64,000 nt of DNA from Serratia marcescens (GCF_029846115.1 NZ_JARVZZ010000001.1:2728001-2792000); one strand, 5' to 3'; counted from the stretch's first letter, positions 50,227 through 59,942 are shown. Made by a program: numbers and translations. The notes: generated by a model from the letters alone, not told the origin.

Positions 50227-50436
50227 AGTGTTAGATGCAATCGTTAAAAAGGGAAAGGGCGATTATACAAGAATAACGGCTGCTTGATACATGCGGAGTG
50301 CCAGTTGGCATCAGGGAGTTTGACATCGCGCGGTGACTGTGCAAAAAACAGTCTAAAAGACGGCTTAATTGCCGGGGAAATTCGGCGTAAAGCTGTTATG
50401 CTTATTTGAAGTTACGCGGTCACTGAAGAGCTCAAG

Positions 50437-50895
50437 ATGAAATATCAGCAACTGGAAAATCTGGAGAGCGGTTGGAAATGGAAGTACCTGGTGAAGAAGC
50501 ACCGGGAAGGGGAACTCATTACCCGCTACATTGAAAACAGCGCTGCTCAGGAGGCGGTTAACGAGCTGCTGAAGCTGGAAAATGAGCCGGTAAAGGTACT
50601 TGCATGGATTGCCGCTCATATGAATCCGGAACTGGATAACCGGATGAAACAAACAATCCGCGCCCGCCGTAAACGTCATTTTAACGCAGAACATCAGCAT
50701 ACGCGTAAAAAATCTATCGATCTGGAATTTTTGGTTTGGCAACGATTGGCTGCCCTGGCGCGTCGCCGCGGCGTCACGCTGTCGGAAACCGTCGTGCAGC
50801 TTATTGAAGACGCTGAACGCAAAGAAAAGTATGCGAACCAGATGTCATCGTTGAAAGAAGACTTGAAGGCGATTCTTGGCAAAGATCCCGAGTAA
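50437..50895 (+). CDS. matP: Macrodomain Ter protein MatP
   Basis: 152 residues (E. coli 150). Binds matS sites in the terminus macrodomain and links it to the division ring through ZapB; it also displaces MukBEF from Ter, which is of note because MukBEF is encoded in this window. N-terminal four-helix part (to about 100), ribbon-helix-helix (about 105-130) and C-terminal coiled coil (about 130-150) are visible by pattern. Start [15 protein letters not shown] is conserved. Confidence 0.96.
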   Translation: MKYQQLENLESGWKWKYLVKKHREGELITRYIENSAAQEAVNELLKLENEPVKVLAWIAAHMNPELDNRMKQTIRARRKRHFNAEHQHTRKKSIDLEFLVWQRLAALARRRGVTLSETVVQLIEDAERKEKYANQMSSLKEDLKAILGKDPE

Positions 50896-50956
50896 GTGCG
50901 TGAGAACGCCTTAGTGGTGCTTGGCTTTGAATGTTATGGCAACAAGAGGACGAAAA

Positions 50957-50982
50957 AAAACCCCGCATAGCGGGGTTTTTTA
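50957..50982. terminator. Bidirectional terminator between matP and ompA
   Basis: AAAACCCCGC (50957-50966), ATA loop, GCGGGGTTTT (50970-50979), with A-run before and T-run after. Works in both directions for these convergent genes. Confidence 0.92.
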
Positions 50983-50996
50983 TTAGGCGAGTAAAC

Positions 50997-52073
50997 TTAG
51001 CCCTGAGGCTGAGTTACAACGTCTTTGATACCTTTAACTTCGATCTCTACGCGACGATCTGGTGCCAGGCAAGCGATCTGAGCTTTGGTAGCGCGGCCAG
51101 ATTTGTAGCCACAGGTGTTGCCAGTAACTGCATCTGCTTCACCCATACCACGTGCAGAGATTTTGTCTGACGGGATGCCTTTGGAGACCAGGTAGTCAAC
51201 AACGCTCTGTGCACGCTGTTCGGACAGTTTCTGGTTGTACTGGTCAGAACCAACGGCGTCGGTGTAACCCAGAACCACTACAGAACCGTCTTTAGGATCC
51301 ATGGAGCTCAGCTGGGTGTACAGCTGATCCAGAGCCTGCTGGCCTTCTGCTTTCAGAGTAGACTTGTTGAAGTTGAACAGCACGTCAGACTTCAGAGTGA
51401 AACGCTTGGTTTCAACAACTGGAGCCGGAGCCGGAGCTGGTGCTGGTGCAACTACGTCATCCTGACCGAAGCGGTAAGAAACGCCCAGGCTCAGCATGGT
51501 GTTGTCTGGACGTGCGCCAACGGTACCTGCGTCACCGATGTTGCTTACGAACTGGTAATCCAGGCGGGTAGCCCAGTTTTTGGTCAGTGCGTATTCAACA
51601 CCAACAGCAGCCAGCGGAGAAACGCCGGTGTCGTGGTCGCTCAGGCGAGTGCCGTTGCCGTAGTTAGCTTTGGAGTCTGCACGCCATACCATACCACCCA
51701 GACGAGTGTAGATGTCCAGATCGTCAGCAATTGGGTAGCTCAGTTTAGCGGCCAGTTGAACGCCCTGCGCTTTGAAAGCACCGTTGTTCACGCTGCCTTT
51801 GTAAGGCATGCGGCCGAGCCAATCATAGCCCAGTTCGAAGCCCAGGTATTGGTTTGCCTGGTAGCCCAGGAACGCGCCAGCACCCAGCTGATCTTTGTGG
51901 GTTGGGCCGTTGCCGATACCGTTCTGGTAACCGTTACCGTAGAAACCAGTGTCGTGGTACTGGGACCAGCCCAGTTTAGCACCGGTGTACCAGGTGTTAT
52001 CTTTTGGAGCGGCTTGCGCTACGGTAGCGAAACCTGCCAGTGCCACTGCTAATGCGATAGCTGTCTTTTTCAT
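50997..52073 (-). CDS. ompA: Outer membrane protein OmpA
   Basis: 358 residues from ATG 52073 (E. coli 346). Signal peptide of 21 residues ([11 protein letters not shown]). Eight-strand beta-barrel (about 22-195), Ala-Pro linker ([12 protein letters not shown], about 205-216), and C-terminal OmpA domain that binds peptidoglycan ([16 protein letters not shown]; a Cys pair at GNTCGYK and IACLAPD). Extra length is in the barrel loops. GAGG precedes the ATG by 6 nt. Long structured leader upstream. Confidence 0.97.
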   Translation of the reverse strand: MKKTAIALAVALAGFATVAQAAPKDNTWYTGAKLGWSQYHDTGFYGNGYQNGIGNGPTHKDQLGAGAFLGYQANQYLGFELGYDWLGRMPYKGSVNNGAFKAQGVQLAAKLSYPIADDLDIYTRLGGMVWRADSKANYGNGTRLSDHDTGVSPLAAVGVEYALTKNWATRLDYQFVSNIGDAGTVGARPDNTMLSLGVSYRFGQDDVVAPAPAPAPAPVVETKRFTLKSDVLFNFNKSTLKAEGQQALDQLYTQLSSMDPKDGSVVVLGYTDAVGSDQYNQKLSEQRAQSVVDYLVSKGIPSDKISARGMGEADAVTGNTCGYKSGRATKAQIACLAPDRRVEIEVKGIKDVVTQPQG

Positions 52074-52429
52074 TTTGCGCCTCGTTATCATCCAAATAGG
52101 CAATGAGCTTTAAAGCTGTTTAAGCCCTTGGTTAAATTCCTTCGCCAAGGTTTAAGCCCTCGTTTGTTACTCGCCAGTTTTTCTGACGTTATAGAGCAAC
52201 CTTGGCGATGTAAAGTCTACAACGTGGCGCGAAAGTTACAAGTGTGATGTGATAAGGCTCTAAAAAAAAACGCGGAATCGTACATATTTGCTAACATTCT
52301 TAGCTTAAAAAATCGGCGGTTCATTGGGCGTTTTTGCTTGCCAAACCGCAGCCGGACTCGCTTTTTGCCTTCCCCCGCAAAGGTTCCGCTTATCGGGTGC
52401 GAAAATGATGGGAAAAATCCTAAATTTAC
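52074..52429 (-). other. ompA promoter and leader region
   Basis: 356 bp without a gene between sulA and ompA. On the minus strand TTGTAGACTTTACATCGCC (about 52222-52204) resembles the E. coli ompA promoter. The leader contains TTTAAGCCCT twice in direct orientation (plus 52119-52128 and 52151-52160) and the arms CCTTGG (52126-52131) and CCAAGG (52145-52150), which can form a hairpin. ompA leaders are known to stabilise the mRNA through such structures. Confidence 0.6.
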
Positions 52430-52936
52430 TTAATGATACAAAGAAGAGTGAATTTTTAGGGTGGAACACTGTCCGTGAGTCGGGTCAATGTCACGTTGAG
52501 GACGCATGATAAACCCGTAGGCATTACCCAATTCTGCCGCACGTCTTAATTTTAGACGATCCTCCTCCGTTAGTTCGGGCAACCAGCCGAGAACCACGCT
52601 ATAGTTCCCCGTTTGCAGCGCTTTTTCCATTGCCTCAACCGTATTCACCGGGCTGATTTGGCTCAACTGCACCATTTTATCCACCGGCAGGCCGGACTGC
52701 TGTAGCCATTGCTTGCTTAACTTTTGCTGCGGTGTCAGCCACAGCAGCCAGCGAGACTGCTTGCCCAGTTGCTGCAGCAGGGGCAACAGCAGTTGAGCCA
52801 CTGCGGGCTGGCGCTCGTTGTAAACAAGTTCACTGATCAAGCCATTCTCTTTGCCGACATTCGTATTCTTCGCAACGCTGTTTGCGGTAAAAGAGCCATG
52901 GCTAAAATGAGGTTGGTAGAGTGATTGAGTACGCAT
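52430..52936 (-). CDS. sulA: SOS cell division inhibitor SulA
   Basis: 168 residues (E. coli 169). Binds FtsZ and blocks septation during the SOS response; degraded by Lon. N-terminal third is poorly conserved; the FtsZ-binding core ([20 protein letters not shown], residues 49-68, and [20 protein letters not shown]) and the C-terminal degradation tail (LKIHSSLYH) are clear. A LexA box lies 21 bp upstream. Neighbouring ompA and sxy match E. coli order. Confidence 0.96.
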   Translation of the reverse strand: MRTQSLYQPHFSHGSFTANSVAKNTNVGKENGLISELVYNERQPAVAQLLLPLLQQLGKQSRWLLWLTPQQKLSKQWLQQSGLPVDKMVQLSQISPVNTVEAMEKALQTGNYSVVLGWLPELTEEDRLKLRRAAELGNAYGFIMRPQRDIDPTHGQCSTLKIHSSLYH

Positions 52937-52956
52937 AAAGTTCCCGCCCGTCGTGT

Positions 52957-52976
52957 TACTGTATGTTTATACAGTA
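52957..52976 (-). promoter_or_regulatory. LexA box of sulA
   Basis: TACTGTATGTTTATACAGTA has perfect CTGT-N8-ACAG with the preferred TA flanks. Placed directly upstream of sulA, so SOS induction is expected. Confidence 0.93.
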
Positions 52977-53165
52977 TCCCTGATTTCGGATAAGATCAAC
53001 CCAAATTTTCGTAGCGGCTCGCATAATTGCGATCATTTTTTGTACCGGTGTTTTTTGTGATTGGCATGTGGGCAGATAGTGCGTATTTTCCTAATTAGTT
53101 GTTCACGTTACTCTTTTCATTGATAAGAGAAATAATACGACCGGAACCTAAAAAGGAGAAATGCT

Positions 53166-53822
53166 ATGAAAAGGATGTCGACGCGGAGGATCGCGCAGGC
53201 TAAAAATTGCTTCGCGGCGCTGGGCGCCATCACCACGCGGTCACAGTTTGGCGGCTATGGGCTGCTGGCCGAGGGGGTCATGTTTGCAGTGGTAGCGGAA
53301 GGTGAATTGTACTTGCGAGCTACGGCGAGCATGGAACCGGCCTTTCGCGCCAGAGGGATGGTCAATATGGTCTATTCCAAGCGCGGAGCGCCCATCACCT
53401 TGCGTTATTACTGGGTTGACGAGTCGCTGTGGCGGGAACGCAACGAGTTGGTGGGGCTGGCCTGGCAGGCCATCAGGGAAGCGCGCCGAGAGCAGCAGGT
53501 CAAGGCCGGCGATCACGGCAGATTGAAGGCGTTGCCGAACATAGATGTCAACATGGAGCGCTTGCTGTGGCGAGCGGGGATCCGCAACGCCTATGACCTG
53601 CGGCTGCATGGCGCTAAACGCAGCTATCTCCGCCTGCTGCAACAGCAGACCAATCTGGGTCTGCGCGTGCTGCTGTCACTGGGCGGCGCGATAGCCGGTT
53701 ATCATCAGGCGGCATTGCCGACCGAATTGCGCAACGAACTGGTGCGCTGGTTCGATCATACGATGGCGATGCGCCGCCATGGGCATGAGCCAGTGGTTCA
53801 GGGCCCATTGAGTGGGCCCTGA
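53166..53822 (+). CDS. sxy: DNA transformation regulator TfoX/Sxy
   Basis: 218 residues (E. coli 209). Coactivator that directs CRP to non-canonical CRP-S sites at competence genes. TfoX N-terminal domain (about 10-105, GGYGLLAEGVMFAVV, DESLWRERNELV) and C-terminal domain (about 118-205, LPNIDVNMERLL, AGIRNAYDLRLHGAK). AAAGGAG 7 nt before the ATG. Its C-terminal tail encodes one arm of a hairpin that spans the stop codon. Confidence 0.94.
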   Translation: MKRMSTRRIAQAKNCFAALGAITTRSQFGGYGLLAEGVMFAVVAEGELYLRATASMEPAFRARGMVNMVYSKRGAPITLRYYWVDESLWRERNELVGLAWQAIREARREQQVKAGDHGRLKALPNIDVNMERLLWRAGIRNAYDLRLHGAKRSYLRLLQQQTNLGLRVLLSLGGAIAGYHQAALPTELRNELVRWFDHTMAMRRHGHEPVVQGPLSGP

Positions 53823-53823
53823 A
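53797..53823. terminator. Hairpin across the sxy stop codon
   Basis: Eleven-base arms TTCAGGGCCCA (53797-53807) and TGGGCCCTGAA (53813-53823), 5-nt loop; the right arm contains the sxy stop. Followed on the plus strand by TAATTAGG rather than a T-run. It may end both sxy and the convergent yccS. Confidence 0.5.
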
Positions 53824-53826
53824 TAA

Positions 53827-55962
53827 TTAGGTTGCCTTATTGATTTGGGTGTGGAGTTCGGTGAGCTCCGGCAGCAGTTCGAGCATTAATCCCACCTGCT
53901 GCAAGACCAACTGTTCTTTGCTTTCAGGTTCCGGAACGGCTCTGCGAATGCGCTCCGCCAGCTGTTCCAGCGCTTTCGCAATGCGCTGGCTGTTCCGTTC
54001 TTCCTGATGCAAGGCGCCATCCACGTAACACACGGCATCATTGAGCAGATCGAGTGTGGCAGGGGTATTCAGCCGCTCGCGGTGTGCCCCTAACGCCGAG
54101 ATATAACTCAGGAGAGTGTGGTTTAGGCAGAGCAGGCGGAAGGCGGCTTCCTGCAATTCCTTGTCGGCCTTGGGATCGGCGGACATGTTGGAGATGACCG
54201 AAGCCAGTTCGGCATCGCTGTTGTGGGCATCTCGCCGCGCAATGCGGTAGGCGAGGCCGTTATCCTTACCCTGGTGGTATTGCACCAGAATGGCGTCCAG
54301 ATAACGGCAGTTGGCATTCAGCGTTTTATCCACCACCGCCGGCAGTTGGCGGAACTTCCAGTCTGGCCAGATAAAGCTGACCGCCGCCCAGGCGATGGCG
54401 CAACCCAACAAGGTATCGTAAACGCGCGGTGCAGCCACTTCGAATCCCTCACCCAACAGGTTAAAGCACAGCAACACAAGCAGCGTGATGAACATCGTTG
54501 CATGGGCATACTGTACGGTGCGAAAAGCGAAGAACAGGACACCGGTGATGACGATCAACACCAGTTGCCCTTCCAGTGAAGGCACGAAATAGAGGATTGG
54601 CAGGCCGATCAGGATACCGGCCAGGGTGCCAATGATGCGCAGCGCCAGGCGCCGACGGGTAGCGTTGTAGTTCGGTTGACAGACGAACAGGCTGGTCAAC
54701 AGGATCCAGTAACCGTGCTGCATGCCGGTGAACTGGATGAAGGCGTAACCCACGCACAGCACCGCCGACATGCGGATCGCGTGGCGGAACAGGGCCGACT
54801 GCGGCGTCAAATGGCGGCTGATGCGCAGCCGGATATCGCTCCAGCCGGTTAAGCGATCGTCGGCCAGGCTGTTCTCTTCTGCCAGCCCGCTGGCCAGCGT
54901 CTGCTCTGACTCGATATTGGCCAGCTGCGCATCGATCGCATGCAGGTTTTTCAGCAGGTGCGCCAGCGCCTTGGTTTGCTCTGAATTGCCCTGGGTTTCG
55001 GCGATGCGTGCCAAGGCTTCCTGAATGCGGCTGAAGGCCGGCTCAAAACGCGGGTTGTGCTGGTATTTTTGCCGCAGCAGGATCGATTGTGCCAGTTGGC
55101 GGCAGGCGCGCGCCTGCATGCTCAGCAAACGCTGGAAGCGGAATAAAATATCGCTGTGACGGAATTGTCGGCTGAGCGCGTGATACTGAACGTGGGAAGA
55201 GCTGGCGCGTTCGTGGATATCCTGCGCGACAAAATAGTAGTGCAAGGTGCGGCGGGTGCCGCGCTGGCCGCGATCGCCTTTCAGGCGCGTCAGCAGCGAG
55301 GCTTTGGTCTGGTTAAGCAACGCGACCAACGTGCTGTTGGCCATCGCGACATCCATCCATGGCAGGTCGGCGTCGCGTTCGGCGTCGGGATCGAACAGAT
55401 TGGCTTTGGCATCCAGATAGTTGGCCAACTGATCGTAGCAGCGCGCCAGGTTCTCTTGCAGTGGCCGGATAGGGAACAGCAGGTGGCCCGCCAGCGTCAG
55501 CAGGTTGTACCACAGAGCACCGAACACCAGCAGCAGCGGTTGCTGATACCAGGCATCGTACATAGCGGTGCCGAGCATGGTGTAAACCGCGATCAGCAGC
55601 GCGCCGAAGGCGATGGTGGCGTAACGTTGCCCCAAGGCGCCCAGAAGGATAAAACCGCAGGTCGACGTGGTTAAGCCAAGGGCGAACAACCAGGGATAGG
55701 GGAACAGCAGCTCGATTGAAGCGGAGGCGACAAAGAAGCACACCAACGTGATCAGCAGGTTGCGTAATCTGCCGGCCAGGCGATCATCCAAATCGGTCAG
55801 GGCCGCTGCCACGACGCCCAGCGTTAGCGGGATGGTCAGCTTGGGAATGCCCAGCCACCAGGGAACGGCGGTGGTGCCGATCAGCGCAATAAGGATGCGC
55901 AGGTGATACAGCAGATTGCTGTTGTAGGTGTAACGACGTACTGCGGGTGCAAAAGAACGCAC
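53827..55962 (-). CDS. yccS: FUSC-family inner membrane protein YccS
   Basis: 711 residues (E. coli 717). Predicted inner-membrane transporter-like protein of the fusaric-acid-resistance superfamily; substrate unknown. Two membrane blocks, each of about five to six helices (about 20-165 and 395-530), separated by a large cytoplasmic domain, plus a cytoplasmic C-terminus. Starts with GTG at 55962: GAGGAG lies 6 nt upstream and no ATG is close. 26 bp after yccF, so yccF-yccS is probably one transcript. Confidence 0.92.
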   Translation of the reverse strand: MRSFAPAVRRYTYNSNLLYHLRILIALIGTTAVPWWLGIPKLTIPLTLGVVAAALTDLDDRLAGRLRNLLITLVCFFVASASIELLFPYPWLFALGLTTSTCGFILLGALGQRYATIAFGALLIAVYTMLGTAMYDAWYQQPLLLVFGALWYNLLTLAGHLLFPIRPLQENLARCYDQLANYLDAKANLFDPDAERDADLPWMDVAMANSTLVALLNQTKASLLTRLKGDRGQRGTRRTLHYYFVAQDIHERASSSHVQYHALSRQFRHSDILFRFQRLLSMQARACRQLAQSILLRQKYQHNPRFEPAFSRIQEALARIAETQGNSEQTKALAHLLKNLHAIDAQLANIESEQTLASGLAEENSLADDRLTGWSDIRLRISRHLTPQSALFRHAIRMSAVLCVGYAFIQFTGMQHGYWILLTSLFVCQPNYNATRRRLALRIIGTLAGILIGLPILYFVPSLEGQLVLIVITGVLFFAFRTVQYAHATMFITLLVLLCFNLLGEGFEVAAPRVYDTLLGCAIAWAAVSFIWPDWKFRQLPAVVDKTLNANCRYLDAILVQYHQGKDNGLAYRIARRDAHNSDAELASVISNMSADPKADKELQEAAFRLLCLNHTLLSYISALGAHRERLNTPATLDLLNDAVCYVDGALHQEERNSQRIAKALEQLAERIRRAVPEPESKEQLVLQQVGLMLELLPELTELHTQINKAT

Positions 55963-55988
55963 AAAAAACTCCTCAAACGGAGAAAAAA

Positions 55989-56450
55989 TTAACGCTGATG
56001 ATAGTGGCGGCGAGCATTCTCAATACGCGCTTGCTGAGCCATTTCTACCGAGACGACACGGCGCCCCACCGGCCACAGCGCGATGGCGGCTATTTTGAAA
56101 TTGGCGATGCCCACCGGAATGCCGATGATTGAAACGCATTGCACGATGCCGGCGGCGATGTGTGACAGGCACAGCCACCAGCCGAACAGCACCAGCCAGA
56201 TAATGTTGAGCAGTGAGCCGCCGGCGGAGAGCAGCGCATTGCTTTTTTCCGGGTGCAGTTCATCGACGTGTATCGCTTCGTTGCCGAACGGCACCAGCGA
56301 CAGCTTGGTGATTTCCCAGCAGGAGCGGGTGAGCGGCAGTGTGACGACCAGCAGCACGCTGAACACCGTAGCAATGAGCCAACCTAGCGTGGTGAAGAAA
56401 CCGCCCAACACAAAATTAAGAATATTCAGTACAGTACGCATAGACGTCAT
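55989..56450 (-). CDS. yccF: YccF domain inner membrane protein
   Basis: 153 residues, or 150 from the second Met at 56441 (E. coli 148, MRTVLNILNF). Two repeated YccF domains with about four membrane helices; WEITKLSLVPFGNEAI and ISIIGIPVGIANFKIAAIALWPVG are diagnostic. Function unknown. The start at 56450 has AGAG 4 nt upstream; the 56441 Met has the conserved N-terminus but no clear ribosome site. First gene of yccF-yccS and divergent from helD. Confidence 0.92.
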   Translation of the reverse strand: MTSMRTVLNILNFVLGGFFTTLGWLIATVFSVLLVVTLPLTRSCWEITKLSLVPFGNEAIHVDELHPEKSNALLSAGGSLLNIIWLVLFGWWLCLSHIAAGIVQCVSIIGIPVGIANFKIAAIALWPVGRRVVSVEMAQQARIENARRHYHQR

Positions 56451-56607
56451 TCTGCTCTAATGATGGTCAAACCGCGATGCGGGCGTATTCACGATAAAAA
56501 CGCAAAATCTATTCTACCCTTTTTTTAGCGCTAGAGTGCCACTGCTTATCGCAGGTAAACTGGCAGATATCCGTTATTTACTCTCAACATAGTCATGGCG
56601 CGACGAT

Positions 56608-58662
56608 ATGGAACTTAAAGCGACATCGCTGGGGAAACACCTGGCTCAGCATCCTTATAACCGCGTGCGGTTGCTGCACGCCGGCGTTGAGGTGAGCGGG
56701 GAAAAACATGAATACCTGATCCCCTTCAATCAACTGATTCAGGTCAGGTGCAAGCGTGGCATCGTCTGGGGTGAGCTGGAATTTGAATTGCCGGACGAGA
56801 AAGTGGTGCGACTGCACGGCACCGAATGGCAGGAAACGCAGCGTTTTTATCACTATCTGCAGCAGGCGTGGCAGCAGTGGAGCGCCGAAATGAGTGAGGT
56901 CAGTGCCGGCGTCTTGCAACAGCAGGTGGCACAGATTCAGCGCATTGAGCAGCAAGATAAATGGTTCAAAAAGTCTGAGCTGGGCAAGCTGCAGCAGCAA
57001 ATCCGTGAGGCTTTCTCCGCGCTGCCGATGCCGGTGGCGCGCCTGGAGGAATTCGATAACTGCCGGGCTGATTACCATCTGTGTCTGCAATGGCTGCAGC
57101 AGGGGCATCGCAGCGTTGAACAACGCAACCGGCAGTGGACCGATCGCATGCTGGAGCAACATCACGACTTCTTCCAGACCGTCGAGAGCTCACCGCTCAA
57201 TGACTCCCAGAGCCGTGCGGTCGTCAACGGCGAAGATTCCGTCCTGGTATTGGCGGGGGCCGGCAGCGGCAAGACGTCGGTGCTGGTGGCGCGCGCCGGT
57301 TGGCTGCTGCGCCGTCAGGAGGCGGAGCCGGGCCAAATCTTGCTGTTGGCGTTCGGCCGTCAAGCTGCGGGGGAGATGAATGACCGCATCAAAGCGCGTT
57401 TGGGCGATGTCGGTATTCAGGCCAAGACATTCCATGCATTGGCGCTGCAGATCATTCAACAGGGCAGCCGCAAAGCCCCGGCCATCAGCCGGTTGGAAAC
57501 CGATGCCAACGCGCGCAAAGCGTTGCTGATTACCCATTGGCGCCAACAGTGCGCTGAGAAGAAAGCCCAGGCCAAGGGATGGCGTCAATGGTTGACCGAC
57601 GAGCTGGAATGGGAAGTGCCAGAAGGCGACTTCTGGCAGGATAAACGCCTCGCGGATCGGCTGGCGGGCCGCTTGGAACGCTGGCTGGGGCTGATGCGCA
57701 TGCATGGCGGCAGCCAGGCGGAAATGATTGAGCAGGCGGATGAAGACATCCGCGATCTGTTTTCGAAACGCATCCGGCTGATGGCGCCGCTGCTGAAAGC
57801 CTGGAAAAGCGCCTTGAAAGAGGAAGGGGCGGTGGACTTCTCCGGCCTTATCCATCAGGCGGTCAACATTCTCGACAAGGGGCGCTTCGTCAGCCCGTGG
57901 AAACATATTCTGGTCGATGAGTTTCAGGACATCTCGCCGCAGCGTGCGCTGTTGCTGGCGGCGCTGCGTCGGCAAAACAAGCAGACCTGCCTGTTTGCGG
58001 TGGGGGATGATTGGCAGGCGATTTATCGCTTCAGTGGCGCAGAGTTGACGTTAACCACGGCTTTTGCCACCCACTTCGGCGAAGGTGCCCAGTGCGCGTT
58101 GGACACCACTTATCGCTTCAATGAACGTATCGGCGAGGTGGCCAACCGGTTCGTGCAGCAAAACCCGCACCAGCTGAAAAAACCGCTCAACAGCCTGAGC
58201 AAGGGCAATAAAAAGTCGGTGGCGATCCTGCCGCACGAGCAGCTGGAGCCCCTACTGGATAAACTGAGCGGCTATGCCAAGCCGGATGAGCGCATCCTGG
58301 TGCTGGCGCGTTACCATCATCTGAAACCGGAAGCGCTGGCGAAGGCGGCCACCCGCTGGCCCAAGCTGGATCTGGAGTTTATGACCATCCACGCCAGCAA
58401 GGGGCAGCAGGCGGAATACGTCATCATCGCCGGTTTGCATGAAGGGCGTGATGGTTTCCCCGCCGCGGCGCGCGAGTCGGTGTTGGAAGAGGTGCTACTG
58501 CCGCCGCCGGAGGATTTCCCGGATGCCGAAGAGCGTCGTCTATTGTATGTCGCGTTGACGCGCGCCAAACATCAGGTATGGCTGTTGCAGGATCGTGAAC
58601 GCCCTTCGGTGTTCGTCGACCACCTGCAGGATCTTGGCGTACCGGTGCAGAAAAAACCGTAG
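56608..58662 (+). CDS. helD: DNA helicase IV HelD
   Basis: 684 residues, the same as E. coli HelD. Superfamily 1 3'-5' helicase of the UvrD/Rep group, involved in recombination (RecF pathway). N-terminal HelD-specific domain (about 1-190), Walker A LAGAGSGKTS (about 213-222), Walker B LVDEFQDISPQR (about 435-446), motif IV-VI segments GDDWQAIYRFSGA, MTIHASKGQQAEYVII and YVALTRAK. Start ATG matches MELKATSLGKHLAQHP. A hairpin follows the stop. Confidence 0.97.
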   Translation: MELKATSLGKHLAQHPYNRVRLLHAGVEVSGEKHEYLIPFNQLIQVRCKRGIVWGELEFELPDEKVVRLHGTEWQETQRFYHYLQQAWQQWSAEMSEVSAGVLQQQVAQIQRIEQQDKWFKKSELGKLQQQIREAFSALPMPVARLEEFDNCRADYHLCLQWLQQGHRSVEQRNRQWTDRMLEQHHDFFQTVESSPLNDSQSRAVVNGEDSVLVLAGAGSGKTSVLVARAGWLLRRQEAEPGQILLLAFGRQAAGEMNDRIKARLGDVGIQAKTFHALALQIIQQGSRKAPAISRLETDANARKALLITHWRQQCAEKKAQAKGWRQWLTDELEWEVPEGDFWQDKRLADRLAGRLERWLGLMRMHGGSQAEMIEQADEDIRDLFSKRIRLMAPLLKAWKSALKEEGAVDFSGLIHQAVNILDKGRFVSPWKHILVDEFQDISPQRALLLAALRRQNKQTCLFAVGDDWQAIYRFSGAELTLTTAFATHFGEGAQCALDTTYRFNERIGEVANRFVQQNPHQLKKPLNSLSKGNKKSVAILPHEQLEPLLDKLSGYAKPDERILVLARYHHLKPEALAKAATRWPKLDLEFMTIHASKGQQAEYVIIAGLHEGRDGFPAAARESVLEEVLLPPPEDFPDAEERRLLYVALTRAKHQVWLLQDRERPSVFVDHLQDLGVPVQKKP

Positions 58663-58668
58663 GCATCA

Positions 58669-58688
58669 GGCCTGGCCGCAGCCAGGCC
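58669..58688. terminator. Hairpin between helD and mgsA
   Basis: GGCCTGGC, CGCA loop, GCCAGGCC: perfect 8-bp stem between two convergent stop codons. No T-run on either strand, so it is a weak terminator candidate. Confidence 0.45.
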
Positions 58689-58695
58689 GCGAGGA

Positions 58696-59154
58696 CTATT
58701 TCAGGCGGTCTTGCAGGTAGCGCTGATAGTCGGGGATAGCGATCTCTACCTCGCTTTTGAACAGCGGAGAGTCGATCAGAAAGTCCGCAGTCGAGCGGTT
58801 GGTGGCCACCGGAATATTCCATACGGTCGCCAGCCGCAGCAGCGCTTTCACGTCCGGATCGTGCGGCACCGCGTTCAGCGGATCCCAGAAGAAGATCAGC
58901 ATGTCTATCTTGCCTTCCGCAATCAGTGCGCCAACCTGCTGATCGCCCCCCATCGGGCCGCTCAGCATGCTGGTGACTGGAATGCCGCTGGCGCGCTGGA
59001 TCAGGTTGCCGGTCGTGCCGGTGGCGTACAGTTGGTGCTGCGCAAGAATGGTCTTGTGGCTTTCTACCCACTCCAACAGGGCCTGTTTGCGGTGATCGTG
59101 CGCTACCAGCGCAATGTGTTTGCGTGCGGCGATAGTGCGGGTGGTCAATTCCAT
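58696..59154 (-). CDS. mgsA: Methylglyoxal synthase MgsA
   Basis: 152 residues, identical length to E. coli. Converts dihydroxyacetone phosphate to methylglyoxal and phosphate when phosphate is limiting. Catalytic D71 (GPMGGDQQ), H98 and D101 (VPHDPD) and the ATGTTGN phosphate loop (residues 44-50) are present. Monocistronic by layout. GloC, a downstream detoxifying enzyme, is also encoded in this window. Confidence 0.97.
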   Translation of the reverse strand: MELTTRTIAARKHIALVAHDHRKQALLEWVESHKTILAQHQLYATGTTGNLIQRASGIPVTSMLSGPMGGDQQVGALIAEGKIDMLIFFWDPLNAVPHDPDVKALLRLATVWNIPVATNRSTADFLIDSPLFKSEVEIAIPDYQRYLQDRLK

Positions 59155-59236
59155 CTCGGTGTCCTTCGCTAATCGGGGATGTGCGACAGATTACTGAAAC
59201 TGTTTTTCACTGCCTAGCGTTTGCGCCTGAAAATGC

Positions 59237-59268
59237 GAAGAAAAGGCGCCTTTGCGGGGAAAGACGCC
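59237..59268 (-). terminator. Terminator of yccT
   Basis: On the minus strand GGCGTCTTT pairs with AAAGGCGCC (one G-U), followed by TTTTCTTC. Plus arms are 59260-59268 and 59245-59253. 8 bp after the yccT stop. Confidence 0.75.
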
Positions 59269-59276
59269 AGGAAGGA

Positions 59277-59942
59277 TCAGCGAACCGGCTGTTTATTGGC
59301 CCAGCGCAGGAAGCGCTTTTGGGTTTCCTTATCCGCTTGTTGAAACCAGTATTGCAGCATTTGCTCCGACACGTTTTCACCTTTCAACGTCACCGTCGGG
59401 GCGTTTATCGGCGTGCCGGCCAACGCGAGGGCTGAGGGATTGCCTGCGTTCACCTGAACAAAGGTCGGAACGGAGGCTGGGCGGTTCTGGCGATTGTAAT
59501 CGGTCATCACCTTTTCCAAATCGGTATTGAAGGTGACGCTGTCGGGATGCAGCACATCATGCCGGAATGGCAGGGCGTTGCCGTCTTTATCGACCACCAG
59601 ATAATTCAACGTTCTGTCAAAGCGTTGCGCATCACGATCGTTCTCGATGCGTGGGAGTTCGATCGCCACTTGGCTGATCTTTTGCGTATTGAAGGTGGCA
59701 ACCAGCGGCAGGGACGTATAGGCCTGTGTATGCTGGCCGGCACGTACGGTTTTGGTCACTTTAAACAGCAACTGGTGCTGCCCGCCATCCAGTTCAAGGC
59801 TGTCGGCACCTTTTAACAACGAACCTGTCATTTTCTTGCCGTCGACCACCAGCAGGTCGATGTCCGGGGAGAGTTTCAGGGTCGTAGCCGCGGCAGGCAT
59901 ACTGATGCTGAGCAACGCCGCAACCACCAGACCAAATTTCAT
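59277..59942 (-). CDS. yccT: Periplasmic DUF2057 protein YccT (CsgI-like)
   Basis: 221 residues from ATG 59942 (E. coli 220). Signal peptide of about 20 residues (SMPAAA|TTLKLSPD). E. coli YccT, also called CsgI, is a periplasmic inhibitor of curli (CsgA) polymerisation. No csg genes are in this window, so that role cannot be judged here. AAGGAG precedes the ATG pair; the second ATG (59942) has the better spacing of 6 nt. The C-terminal WANKQP segment is shared with E. coli. Confidence 0.9.
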   Translation of the reverse strand: MKFGLVVAALLSISMPAAATTLKLSPDIDLLVVDGKKMTGSLLKGADSLELDGGQHQLLFKVTKTVRAGQHTQAYTSLPLVATFNTQKISQVAIELPRIENDRDAQRFDRTLNYLVVDKDGNALPFRHDVLHPDSVTFNTDLEKVMTDYNRQNRPASVPTFVQVNAGNPSALALAGTPINAPTVTLKGENVSEQMLQYWFQQADKETQKRFLRWANKQPVR

